From assembly GCA_963730375.1 (NCBI GenBank), contig CAVSRJ010000001.1, positions 1 through 64,000 on the forward strand: a DNA stretch of 64,000 nt. The letters are read 5' to 3'. Below the pieces are notes generated by a model that worked only from the letters and a program-made list of their open reading frames with translations, was not told where the DNA came from and ran no database searches. This document shows, piece after piece, positions 43,164 through 51,529 of the stretch. This DNA is from UBA6224 sp963730375. Lineage in GTDB: Bacteria; Patescibacteriota; Saccharimonadia; Saccharimonadales; UBA4665. The translations under genes and the position numbers were made by a program. Position 1 is the stretch's first letter. The number at the start of each line of letters is the position of its first letter.

Positions 43164-43952
43164 TTATCGAACCGTTAAGATGAAGAGCGCGACAAACGCG
43201 ACACCGTTTTTTAGCGCATGCAGCGTTATGCCAGCCCACAAATTACCGGTCAATTCCCTTAGGCCAATCAAGATCATCGACAATGCAAACGTATCTATTG
43301 CACCCACCCATAACGGGCCTGCGCTGCCACCTTCAGTCAAATGCGCCGCCCCAAACAGTACGCTCACCACAAGCGCTGCAGCAATTCTCGGCAGCCATTT
43401 GCGCAGCCCTGTATATAGGAACCCCCGCATCGTTATTTCCTCTACCAGTGGCGGCAGCACGACGAGGCTGATGAATGTCATTGTTAGCTGAGCTGCGCCC
43501 GATACATTGTGAAAGCCGATATCCTGGGCTTGCTGACTGTCAAAGCCCGACACCAGATTGCTCACCACCGTTACCAACAACGCATACAACAATAGATATG
43601 GCACAGCAGCGGCCACGCCAATCAGCGGGTGAATCCACTTCGGTTTGGACAGACCGATATCGCGCAAGCTCCACCGAAACCTCCGTAGCAATACGTACAA
43701 CAGCACCAATGTCATGCCTTGTGCCAGCAGCATAAAGACAAACTGAGCCGAAATGGAATCGCCCAGCCAACTTACAATTTCATTGTGTGGCATGTGCAGA
43801 AAGACGCCTGCATACCAGTAGACGAGTAGCGCAGCGATGATTGGCAACACATAGTAAATGACGACAACAGATAACAGACTTAGCACTGCTGCCTTCGGGC
43901 CACGAAGTCCAGGCTGCGAGGGTTGGCCTACGCTAGAAGAATCGCCTGACAT
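43164..43952 (-). CDS. CPBP-family intramembrane metalloprotease
   Basis: The 262-residue protein has about six to eight helices and the CPBP/Rce1-like motifs: E-E-I-T-M-R-G-F-L-Y (EExxxR), F-G-A-A-H-L, and G-I-T-L-H-A-L-K-N-G. Bacterial members cut within membranes or protect against bacteriocins. It overlaps rseP by 20 bases, placing two intramembrane proteases in one transcript. Confidence 0.92.
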   Translation of the reverse strand: MSGDSSSVGQPSQPGLRGPKAAVLSLLSVVVIYYVLPIIAALLVYWYAGVFLHMPHNEIVSWLGDSISAQFVFMLLAQGMTLVLLYVLLRRFRWSLRDIGLSKPKWIHPLIGVAAAVPYLLLYALLVTVVSNLVSGFDSQQAQDIGFHNVSGAAQLTMTFISLVVLPPLVEEITMRGFLYTGLRKWLPRIAAALVVSVLFGAAHLTEGGSAGPLWVGAIDTFALSMILIGLRELTGNLWAGITLHALKNGVAFVALFILTVR

Positions 43953-45105
43953 CGACGACCGAGATTAGTATGATAAGTCCGATGAGTACGATGAACCCTG
44001 CCGCATTTACTACTTCCTCAGTATGCTGGCTCAGTTTGCGATTGGCGGCTCGATAGCCCAGGGTCAACCACAATCGTCCGCCATCCAACGCCGGTATCGG
44101 CAAGAAGTTCATGATGGCCAATGTCAGCGAAATAATCGCGATAACGAATAGCACGTACTGGTAGCCCAGGATACTGCCGCTTTTTAGAACAAAGAATATG
44201 CCGACTGGACCCGCCACCTGACTAGATGCCTCAGTTTGCGCTTGTTGCCGTGCATCAGTGTTGCCCGTCGCAAATCCCGCAACAATACCACCCAGCCCAG
44301 CTAATGCCTTGCCCAGACCCTGAAACGTCAACGCAGTGAATTGGCCCATGAGCCCGCCAGCAACAATTGGCGCAGACCAGGTCGAACGCTGTAGTGTTAA
44401 CTCGGATGGCACGACGCCGAGATGCCCCTGTGGTACATCACTATTCTTGGTCGCATCAACTTGTTTATCACTGAGCAAATCGGCTTTCTTGCGAAGCTCG
44501 GACCCGTCACGTTCGACGACAAACGTTACCTGCTGCCCTGCATATTTCTGAGTTATGCTCGGAAGTTTGGCGGCCTGGGTGATTGGTGTGACATCGCTGG
44601 AGTTCGGCGCAATATAGCCAATAAACCGATCCGTCGAACGCAACCCAGCCTTCTCGGCGGCCGAATCCGGTGCCACATAGCCTACAAAGACATGATTTTG
44701 TACGACGTTGGTGTCGCTAGCCACAGTAAATTGATTATCGACCAGCTTCGGCATGCCGATTAGAGCGACGATTATTAGCAACACGAACGCCGTGATGAAA
44801 TTCATGACCACACCGGCGGCCATGATCTTGGTCTTTGCCCACGTCGTAGCAGCACCAAAGGTACCGGGCTCTTCGTCAGCGTCATGCTCGCCCTTTAGCT
44901 TGACGAAACCACCGAGCGGTAAGAGGTTGATGGTAAACAGCCAGCCGTCTTTTGTTTCGCGCTTGTACAGTCGTGGCGGAAAGCCAATGCCGAACTCTTC
45001 TACCTCAACGCCATTGCGCTTTGCCATGATGAAGTGCCCCCATTCGTGCACCACCACCAATCCAACAAACAGCACTAGCCCCAATATCAGTAAAAATATT
45101 CCCAT
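43933..45105 (-). CDS. rseP: RseP/site-2 protease, intramembrane zinc metalloprotease
   Basis: The 390-residue protein has H-E-W-G-H (His20, Glu21, His24) in helix 1, a PDZ domain (V-G-Y-V-A-P-D-S-A-A-E-K-A-G-L) and the third ligand motif N-F-L-P-I-P-A-L-D-G-G-R. It cleaves anti-sigma factors or signal peptides within the membrane. TATACT lies 8 bases before the ATG. Confidence 0.95.
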   Translation of the reverse strand: MGIFLLILGLVLFVGLVVVHEWGHFIMAKRNGVEVEEFGIGFPPRLYKRETKDGWLFTINLLPLGGFVKLKGEHDADEEPGTFGAATTWAKTKIMAAGVVMNFITAFVLLIIVALIGMPKLVDNQFTVASDTNVVQNHVFVGYVAPDSAAEKAGLRSTDRFIGYIAPNSSDVTPITQAAKLPSITQKYAGQQVTFVVERDGSELRKKADLLSDKQVDATKNSDVPQGHLGVVPSELTLQRSTWSAPIVAGGLMGQFTALTFQGLGKALAGLGGIVAGFATGNTDARQQAQTEASSQVAGPVGIFFVLKSGSILGYQYVLFVIAIISLTLAIMNFLPIPALDGGRLWLTLGYRAANRKLSQHTEEVVNAAGFIVLIGLIILISVVDVRRFF

Positions 45106-45143
45106 GTCCCCTCAGTATAGCAAGCGTAACCTTTAACGCGAGC

Positions 45144-45707
45144 TTAAACGGTCATTATTTCGTGTTCTTTATCCTTGCTAGCCTGCTCGGCCTCGGCACG
45201 CGCTTTGTTCATAGCCTCGTCCACCTGCTTTTCTAGACGCTTAGCATCATCTTCGCTGATGTCTTTGCTCTTTTTAGCGGCATCAATGGCGCCAAGCGCG
45301 TCGTGGCGAACATTTCGCAGGCTAATCATGCATTCCTCTTGCTTTTGTCCCACCTGCTTGACGATGTCGCGGCGGCGCTCTTCGTTCAGTGGCGGTACTG
45401 GCACGCGCACGACGCGACCATCATCGGCTGGATTCATGCCCAGACCTTGGTTGTTACGAATAGCAGCGCTAATCGCTTGGAGGTTATTCGGGTCAAACGG
45501 CGTCAGTTGAAGCAACTGTGGCTCTGGCACACTCACCGTTGCTACCTGGTTCAACGGCATCACGACACCGTAGGCTTCGACTTGTACCCCATCGAGCATG
45601 CCGGCATTGGCACGACCGGTGCGGAGCTTTTTCAGCTCATCACGAAAGTGCTCAACCGCTTGGCTAAATTTACTGTCTGCATCTTTGACTGCTTGATTTG
45701 GATCCAT
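45144..45707 (-). CDS. frr: Ribosome recycling factor
   Basis: The 187 residues show typical RRF sequence: L-R-T-G-R-A-N-A-G-M-L-D, the P-F-D-P-N-N segment, I-R-N-N-Q-G-L-G-M-N-P, and P-P-L-N-E-E-R-R-R-D-I-V-K. AAGGA precedes the ATG. RRF splits post-termination ribosomes with EF-G. Confidence 0.97.
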   Translation of the reverse strand: MDPNQAVKDADSKFSQAVEHFRDELKKLRTGRANAGMLDGVQVEAYGVVMPLNQVATVSVPEPQLLQLTPFDPNNLQAISAAIRNNQGLGMNPADDGRVVRVPVPPLNEERRRDIVKQVGQKQEECMISLRNVRHDALGAIDAAKKSKDISEDDAKRLEKQVDEAMNKARAEAEQASKDKEHEIMTV

Positions 45708-45740
45708 TTGAATTCCTTGTCTATAACTTTTATTTTATCA

Positions 45741-46223
45741 CTAGTTTGACTCGGCCAGCGATTGGATAAAGTCTGGCCGTTGGTCATTGGGCTCTATTGG
45801 CGTATTAGAAATGACGTAGTGTGCCGCATGCAACACATCGGTTGGGTGCAGCAATACACCGCACCAATCTATCGAAGCATCGGTTGGAAGCTCAGGAATT
45901 TGATAGTTTAAGTAACCTGATCCGGCACCCAAAAACCTGATATCACCAAACTCGACACGACCGGTAAACGGGTTTTCCACTAGTTGCTCGGTAAAACTTC
46001 CCAGATATCGCCTGAAGCTCTGTAGCCCTGCCGCAGCCTGTGGCCGGAACTCTTCTATTTGCCCTAGTGAGTAGTCAACCTCTGCCAATGCAATACCTTG
46101 ATCAAAGTAAACCTGCTCCTCTTGGGTGGGATTGCGTATACGCAAAAACTTACCCGGACCCACTATGGAGGTTGGGTGTGTCTTTATTTCAACCCCACCG
46201 CTGCGAGCGAGTAGAAGGGACAT
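45741..46223 (-). CDS. Hypothetical protein, 160 aa
   Basis: The 160-residue soluble protein starts 3 bases after tsf and lies 33 bases before frr, inside the translation operon. It has no membrane segment or known motif; V-D-W/W-C-G-V-L-L-H-P-T-D stands out. Function unknown, and association with translation is inferred only from position. Confidence 0.6.
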   Translation of the reverse strand: MSLLLARSGGVEIKTHPTSIVGPGKFLRIRNPTQEEQVYFDQGIALAEVDYSLGQIEEFRPQAAAGLQSFRRYLGSFTEQLVENPFTGRVEFGDIRFLGAGSGYLNYQIPELPTDASIDWCGVLLHPTDVLHAAHYVISNTPIEPNDQRPDFIQSLAESN

Positions 46224-46226
46224 ACA

Positions 46227-46820
46227 CTACCCAGCGACGCCCAGCTCAATTCGGCTGAATCGGTTGACCACAATGTTTTCGCCCAAGCGAGCGTTGTGGT
46301 CCTTTACGAAGTCACCGACGGTCTGGTCAGGGTTTTTAATGAACGGCTGATCCAGCAAGCAGCGCTCTGCAAAGTACTTTTTGACCTGGCCGCCGACAAT
46401 CTTGTCGAGCATGTCAGCTGGCTTGCCTTCACCGGCAGCCTTTTCTTTGAACTCGTCAGTGACGCGCTGCTGCTCGTCGGCAGGAATCTGATCAGCACTA
46501 ACATACTCTGGGTTCGATGCAGCAATGTGCATGCTAATGTCTTTCACCAGATCAGTAAAGATTTCATTTCGAGCCACGAAGTCAGTTTCGCAGTTCACTT
46601 CTACAATCACACCAATGCGGCCATCATGATTGTATGTACCGACAACCCCGGCACGAGCTTCACGCTCACCGCGCTTCTCTGCCTTGGTCAGTCCCTTTTT
46701 GCGCATGGCTTCGAGTGCCATATCAAAATCGCCCTTGGCCTCTTCGAGTGCCTTCTTGGCATCAGTCAGACCAACACCGGTCAAGTCTTTGAGTCGCTTA
46801 ATTTCTGCAATATCTGCCAT
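46227..46820 (-). CDS. tsf: Elongation factor Ts
   Basis: The 197-residue nucleotide-exchange factor for EF-Tu has the UBA-like start I-K-R-L-K-D-L-T-G-V-G-L-T-D-A-K-K-A-L-E-E-A and the core E-V-N-C-E-T-D-F-V-A-R-N-E. AAGGAG lies 8 bases before the ATG. Confidence 0.97.
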   Translation of the reverse strand: MADIAEIKRLKDLTGVGLTDAKKALEEAKGDFDMALEAMRKKGLTKAEKRGEREARAGVVGTYNHDGRIGVIVEVNCETDFVARNEIFTDLVKDISMHIAASNPEYVSADQIPADEQQRVTDEFKEKAAGEGKPADMLDKIVGGQVKKYFAERCLLDQPFIKNPDQTVGDFVKDHNARLGENIVVNRFSRIELGVAG

Positions 46821-46881
46821 TTTGAATTCTCCTTGTTTACGGGTTGTAAAAATCGTTGGTACATTAGTGCGATGTGGTGGC

Positions 46882-46950
46882 GCAGGTGAAGCGCGGAGTG
46901 AGCGGTACTTCCGGTACCGTGAACGAGCACTGAACCTGCAACGCCGCAGC
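46882..46950 (+). repeat. Imperfect palindromic element, copy B
   Basis: GCAGGT/ACCTGC encloses AGTGAGC, a CGGTAC/GTACCG hairpin, GTGAACGAG and then GCAACGCCGCA, matching copy A block by block. It lies between rpsB and tsf and reads in the opposite sense to them, so it may act as an intercistronic hairpin or be a dispersed repeat. Confidence 0.6.
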
Positions 46951-46967
46951 GTGCAATGTACGGACGA

Positions 46968-47684
46968 TTATTCCTTGTCCTCGGTTTTCTTAGCCTTCGC
47001 CCTGCCAGCTTCAATAGCTTGCTTGACGTATCCGGTCGTTAACTCAATTGTCTTGATTGCATCGTCGTTACATGGCACGGGGTAGCGTACTTTGCTTGGG
47101 TCAGCGTTGGTGTCGACCAGAGCGACCACTGGGATTCCCATCTTGGTTGCTTCACGAACCGCGTTGTCATCGTGTGTGATGTCGACGATAAATACGGCGC
47201 CAGGACGACTGTTCATGTCCTTGATACCACCGTAGATTTCGTTCATCTGGTCGATTTCTTCTTGGAAACGCTGTACTTCGAGCTTGTTGTACTTGTTAGC
47301 CAGTTCGCCGTTTGCCATGCGCTCTTCGAGCTGCTTCAGGTGCTTTACCCGACCACCAATAGTGTTCCAGTTGGTCAGCATGCCGCCAAGCCAACGGTTT
47401 GTAACAAATGGCATCTTGGTGTCTTCTGCTGCCCTCTTGACGATGTCCTGTGCCTGGCGCTTGGTGCCAACAAACAGCACCTGCTTGCCAGCCGCAGCCG
47501 TATCGGCTAGGAAATCCAAGGCTTCCTCGAGCGAGCTAACCGTTTGGGTTAAATCAATAATGTGTGAGCCACCACGCTTGCTGTGAATGTATGGCGCCAT
47601 CTTGGGGTGCCATCGGCTCGTTTTGTGACCGAAGTGCGCTCCGGCCTCCAGTAGTTTTTTGATGTCTACATCAACTGTAGCCAT
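46968..47684 (-). CDS. rpsB: 30S ribosomal protein S2
   Basis: The 238 residues carry the S2 family sequences L-L-E-A-G-A-H-F-G-H-K-T-S-R-W-H-P-K-M and R-W-L-G-G-M-L-T-N-W. The N-terminus sits in the ribosome near S1 and bS21 binding. A GGTTATATTACT segment after AAAGG precedes the ATG. tsf follows after 147 bases. Confidence 0.98.
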   Translation of the reverse strand: MATVDVDIKKLLEAGAHFGHKTSRWHPKMAPYIHSKRGGSHIIDLTQTVSSLEEALDFLADTAAAGKQVLFVGTKRQAQDIVKRAAEDTKMPFVTNRWLGGMLTNWNTIGGRVKHLKQLEERMANGELANKYNKLEVQRFQEEIDQMNEIYGGIKDMNSRPGAVFIVDITHDDNAVREATKMGIPVVALVDTNADPSKVRYPVPCNDDAIKTIELTTGYVKQAIEAGRAKAKKTEDKE

Positions 47685-47793
47685 AGTAATATAACCTTTC
47701 TTGAATCCTTGTTCGTCGGTGTGGAACCTTGGTGCGCCTCAAGCGAGACAACCACCAGGAGGATTCGCTCCAACCTGCTTAGCTTATAGTAAT
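47685..47793 (-). promoter_or_regulatory. rpsB promoter and structured leader
   Basis: TATAAT (47796-47801) drives a leader of about 105 bases. Within it GGAGCGA pairs with TCGCTT and GGTGTGG-type segments pair with CCACACC, enough to fold before the rpsB start. Ribosomal protein S2 leaders that bind S2 are known in other bacteria; this one would be a candidate. Confidence 0.5.
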
Positions 47794-47853
47794 AGGCATT
47801 ATAACAGATGTAACCACCTGTGTAAAACCTCTCCCCTCCATCACAGTATTGTA

Positions 47854-47934
47854 TAACTCCAACAGAGGTGGTATACTGCGTAGCAACGCCTGGGAATTAC
47901 CGACTGCAGGGTCGCTCGCCTGCTATCCGGTTGC
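47854..47934 (+). promoter_or_regulatory. rpmE promoter and structured leader
   Basis: TTGTAT-17-TATACT (47849-47877) starts a leader of about 95 bases. In it GCAAC (47883-47887) pairs with GTTGC (47930-47934), enclosing GCAGG (47906-47910)/CCTGC (47919-47923). The Shine-Dalgarno GAGG lies downstream at 47965. Ribosomal protein L31 leaders of other phyla fold in comparable ways. Confidence 0.55.
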
Positions 47935-47977
47935 CATGCACAACAATAACTACATCACAGAGCAGAGGTATCAATCC

Positions 47978-48322
47978 ATGAAAAAGGATATCCATCCAAA
48001 GAATTATCGGCCAGTCGTGTTTCAGGATCTCAATGACAACACGACCTATTTGACGCGCTCAACGGTAGCTACCGATGACACCATCACCCTCGATGGCGTC
48101 GAGTACCCTCTTGTTAAAGTCCACATCAGCGGTAGCTCTCACCCGTTCTACACCGGTGAAGAGCGTATTCTCGACATCGAAGGTCGCGTCGACAAGTTCA
48201 AGGCTCGTGCAGCTGCCGGTGCAGCAGCCAAAGAGCGACGTGCTGCCGCTGCCAAAAAGCAGACGGTTCGTAAGTCCGCCAAGGCCGAAAAGAGCGCCGA
48301 GAAGCAAGAAGCTGAAAAATAG
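47978..48322 (+). CDS. rpmE: 50S ribosomal protein L31, type B with C-terminal extension
   Basis: The 114-residue protein begins M-K-K-D-I-H-P-K-N-Y-R-P-V-V-F-Q-D and has G-S-S-H-P-F-Y-T-G, as in L31 type B, without the zinc cysteines of type A. The last 45 residues are an Ala/Lys/Glu-rich tail (A-K-A-E-K-S-A-E-K) absent from ordinary L31. GAGG 9 bases upstream sets the start. A strong terminator follows. Confidence 0.95.
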   Translation: MKKDIHPKNYRPVVFQDLNDNTTYLTRSTVATDDTITLDGVEYPLVKVHISGSSHPFYTGEERILDIEGRVDKFKARAAAGAAAKERRAAAAKKQTVRKSAKAEKSAEKQEAEK

Positions 48323-48338
48323 CTACTCGTCCCAAGAA

Positions 48339-48371
48339 ACCGTCCGTGCGAACATGCTCGGACGGTTTTTT
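48339..48371 (+). terminator. Intrinsic terminator after rpmE
   Basis: ACCGTCCG-TGCGAACATGCT-CGGACGGT is followed by six T. It ends just before the TATAAT promoter of prfA. Confidence 0.9.
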
Positions 48372-48394
48372 GTATAATGACGTCAGGAAGAGTC

Positions 48395-49453
48395 ATGGAA
48401 TCGAAAGAACAACATCTCCGCCAAGAATTCGCCGACATCGAACAGCAGCTGCAAGACCCGGCTATCTTTAGTGATGCTTCGTATCCAAAACTCGCCAAGC
48501 GACGCGCCAAGCTCGAGGCACTGATTGCCCTATTTGATGAAAAAGCCCAGCTAGCCGATGCCAAGCAACAGGCCGATGAGATGCTGCGGAGCAATGACGC
48601 TGAATTATGCGAACTGGCCAAAGCAGAACTGGCAGACCTGGAGCCAAAAATCGCCAGCAACCTCGAGAAACTGACTGAGGCACTGACCCCACAGGATCCC
48701 AACAATGACCGAGATGTCATCATCGAGATTCGTGCCGCAGCTGGGGGTGATGAATCTGCCCTGTTCGCCGGCGAGCTGTACCGCATGTACATTCGCTGGA
48801 CCGAAACACACGGTTACAAAACCGAACTCATCAGCGAAAGCCCCAGCGAAGCCGGTGGTTTCAAGGAAATCATATTCATGGTTCGCGGTGACGAAGCATA
48901 CAAGAACCTCAAGTTCGAGGCCGGCGTTCATCGTGTTCAGCGCGTACCTGTTACCGAAAGTCAGGGTCGCATCCACACCAGTACCGTCACAGTCGCCGTC
49001 CTACCGGAGGCCGAGGAAACAGATATCGAGATTAACCCTAATGATCTGCGCATCGACGTATATCGCAGCGGCGGCCACGGAGGACAGAGCGTCAACACGA
49101 CTGACTCGGCGGTACGCATTACCCACTTGCCCTCTGGCATGGTCGTGACTAACCAGGACGAGAAGTCACAGATTAAGAACAAGGACAAAGCCATGGGTAT
49201 TCTGCGCGCTCGTCTGCTCCAGCAAAAGATTGATGAGGAGCAAAGTCAGCAATCACAGGCGCGTCAAAAACTTATTGGCTCTGGTGACCGCAGCGAAAAG
49301 ATTCGCACCTACAACTTCCCACAGGATCGCATCACTGACCACCGCATCGGCTACAGCCGCAGCAATATTCCGGCAGCGCTCGACGGCAATATCGATGACC
49401 TCATTGAGCACCTGCAAGCTGCCGAACACGAGCTGCTTTCTAATGAAGATTGA
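48395..49453 (+). CDS. prfA: Peptide chain release factor 1
   Basis: The 352-residue RF1 reads UAA and UAG. It has P-V-T in V-P-V-T-E-S and G-G-Q in S-G-G-H-G-G-Q-S-V-N. The upstream ATG overlaps the -10 box (TATAATG) and is unlikely; the one at 48395 has AGGAAG before it. It overlaps prmC by 11 bases, pairing the factor with its methylase. Confidence 0.97.
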   Translation: MESKEQHLRQEFADIEQQLQDPAIFSDASYPKLAKRRAKLEALIALFDEKAQLADAKQQADEMLRSNDAELCELAKAELADLEPKIASNLEKLTEALTPQDPNNDRDVIIEIRAAAGGDESALFAGELYRMYIRWTETHGYKTELISESPSEAGGFKEIIFMVRGDEAYKNLKFEAGVHRVQRVPVTESQGRIHTSTVTVAVLPEAEETDIEINPNDLRIDVYRSGGHGGQSVNTTDSAVRITHLPSGMVVTNQDEKSQIKNKDKAMGILRARLLQQKIDEEQSQQSQARQKLIGSGDRSEKIRTYNFPQDRITDHRIGYSRSNIPAALDGNIDDLIEHLQAAEHELLSNED

Positions 49454-50267
49454 TGAATTTTTAGCCAGTGCAATCCAGCAATTATCAGCTGCCGGGATCT
49501 CGACTGCACGGTTGGATTGCCTAGTGCTGCTCGAGGACGTATTGAACACAAATCGTACTCAGATATTAGCTCATCCGGAACGCAAATTAACAGAGGTAGA
49601 AGCACATAAACTCGATGCAATGCTCGCTCGACGCAGCAACCATGTACCCCTCGCCTACGTACGTGGTAAGACCGAGTTTTATGGCCGAGATTTCGCAATA
49701 AATACGCATGTACTGGAGCCCCGCCCAGAGTCCGAAACTATGCTCGATATGCTGCAGGAATTAGCTCCTGCCCCACGCACAATCGTGGATGTCGGGACTG
49801 GCTCGGGCGCACTCGCCATCACGGCGAAACGTTTAGTACCCAACGCCATTGTGTACGCCATCGACATAGACGATAAATGTCTGCAGCTGGCAAAACGTAA
49901 TGCCACATCGCTCAACGCCGACATTACTTTTTTGTCCGGCAATCTTATCGAGCCTCTTCGTGATGTGCCACTGAACACACCGCTAATCCTGCTCTGCAAC
50001 CTACCATACGTTCCCGACGAGTTTCACATTAATCGAGCCGCCACGCATGAGCCACGCTTGGCGTTATTTGGCGGTCCAGATGGCCTCGATCTTTATCGAC
50101 AGCTGTTTGTTCAAATCACTGGCCAGTCGTCACACCACCGTCCAGAAGCTATCCTGGCCGAGTCATTGCCACCACAGCACGAGGTTCTCGCAAGCATTGC
50201 AGCCAATCATGGCTATCGAATGAGCCATGAGCTGGACTTTATCCAGCTGTTTACCCCACAGGGCTAA
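49443..50267 (+). CDS. prmC: Release factor glutamine methyltransferase PrmC
   Basis: The 274-residue enzyme methylates the Gln of the GGQ motif in RF1 and RF2. It has V-P-L-A-Y-V-R-G-K-T-E-F-Y-G, E-P-R-P-E-S-E, motif I D-V-G-T-G-S-G-A-L-A-I and the catalytic C-N-L-P-Y, where other PrmC have N-P-P-Y. It overlaps prfA. Convergent with the HtrA-like gene, sharing 4 bases at the stops. Confidence 0.95.
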   Translation: MKIDEFLASAIQQLSAAGISTARLDCLVLLEDVLNTNRTQILAHPERKLTEVEAHKLDAMLARRSNHVPLAYVRGKTEFYGRDFAINTHVLEPRPESETMLDMLQELAPAPRTIVDVGTGSGALAITAKRLVPNAIVYAIDIDDKCLQLAKRNATSLNADITFLSGNLIEPLRDVPLNTPLILLCNLPYVPDEFHINRAATHEPRLALFGGPDGLDLYRQLFVQITGQSSHHRPEAILAESLPPQHEVLASIAANHGYRMSHELDFIQLFTPQG

Positions 50268-51529
50268 GAAGTACTGGCAACGCTGCCGAGTGTGACCACA
50301 ACGGTGATGGTCTTGCCGTCGCGATTGACCGTCAAACGTACGGAATCCCCTGGTTTGTGCGCACTTAAAATAGTCGTAAGTGTCTTGGACTCGCTTATCG
50401 CAGTACCATCTATCTTCGTTATGATATCGCCCGCCTGGAGCCCCGCTTTGTCAGCCGGACTGCCCTGGACAACCGGTGGCTGACCGGTGATACCCCGTGG
50501 CGCCAGATAGGCTCCATTCGTTTCATCGAGCGCGTATTCATTCGCTACTGACTTGCTGAGTATGATGTAGCGCACGCCCAGATATGGTCGCTTAAAACTT
50601 CCATCCTGAAGTACTTGTTCGATAATACCCTTGAGGTCATTGACAGGGATGGCGAAGCCGATATTTTGCGCATTGCTGGCGATGGCGGTATTCATACCAA
50701 TGACTTGGCCGTTCAGATTGACCAACGGCCCACCCGAGTTCCCCTGGTTGATGGCAGCATCTGTTTGGATAAGATTGCCCAAGTCCTCTGGCGATGCTGA
50801 CGAACCCTCGCCGGCTGCCTGCACATTACGACCAAAGCCAGACAAGATTCCCGACGTAACGGTATTCTGGAACTGTCCGAGTGCATTCCCTATTGCCACA
50901 ACCGAGTCGCCAACCCTTGATTGGGATGAGTCACCGATGACGGCAGGTGTCAGCGTCTTGCCCTTCAGGTTTTGGATCTTTACGAACGCTACGTCCAGAC
51001 TGTCACTGGCACTTGTTCGACCCAGCACTTTCACGTTGTCATACTGTGTGCCATCCGATAATGTTACCCGTACCTCAGTCGTGCCCTCGGGTACAACGTG
51101 TCGGTTTGTCATTATGACGCCGTCGTTTGAGATAATAATGCCCGTTCCAGCAGCCTGCTGTGTTGACTGGTAGCCGAAGAAGTCGATGCCAGAGTTCGAT
51201 GTGACGTTGATAGAGACCACGCTCGGTCCAACTTGCTTGGCGATCTGTCGTATCAGCTCACCCTGGCTGGTAACAATTTGTTTTTGCCCCGATAGTGTGG
51301 CTGAGTTGAAGTTACCGCCGTTACTGCCAATCTGACCGCCCACATAGCCGGCAAATCCTGCCAGTAGAACTGCGCAAGCCACCAACAGCACCTGTTTGAA
51401 TCGACGCGACGGCCGAGGCCGTGGTATTCGCGGCAATGTAGGTTGTGTGAATGTGATGGTTCGTTGTTTGCGTGGTGGTGTGGTTTTCTGTGCGGTTGAT
51501 GTTGTGAGTTCTTTGTCTGAATCGCCCAT
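50264..51529 (-). CDS. HtrA/DegP-family serine protease with PDZ domain
   Basis: The 421-residue protein has a cytoplasmic basic/Pro-rich N-terminus, one helix (V-L-L-V-A-C-A-V-L-L-A-G-F-A-G-Y) and a trypsin-like domain with His144 (T-N-R-H-V-V), Asp179 (L-D-V-A-F-V) and Ser265 (G-N-S-G-G-P). A C-terminal PDZ follows. It degrades misfolded exported proteins at the membrane surface. It begins at the base after the upstream membrane-protein stop. Confidence 0.95.
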   Translation of the reverse strand: MGDSDKELTTSTAQKTTPPRKQRTITFTQPTLPRIPRPRPSRRFKQVLLVACAVLLAGFAGYVGGQIGSNGGNFNSATLSGQKQIVTSQGELIRQIAKQVGPSVVSINVTSNSGIDFFGYQSTQQAAGTGIIISNDGVIMTNRHVVPEGTTEVRVTLSDGTQYDNVKVLGRTSASDSLDVAFVKIQNLKGKTLTPAVIGDSSQSRVGDSVVAIGNALGQFQNTVTSGILSGFGRNVQAAGEGSSASPEDLGNLIQTDAAINQGNSGGPLVNLNGQVIGMNTAIASNAQNIGFAIPVNDLKGIIEQVLQDGSFKRPYLGVRYIILSKSVANEYALDETNGAYLAPRGITGQPPVVQGSPADKAGLQAGDIITKIDGTAISESKTLTTILSAHKPGDSVRLTVNRDGKTITVVVTLGSVASTS

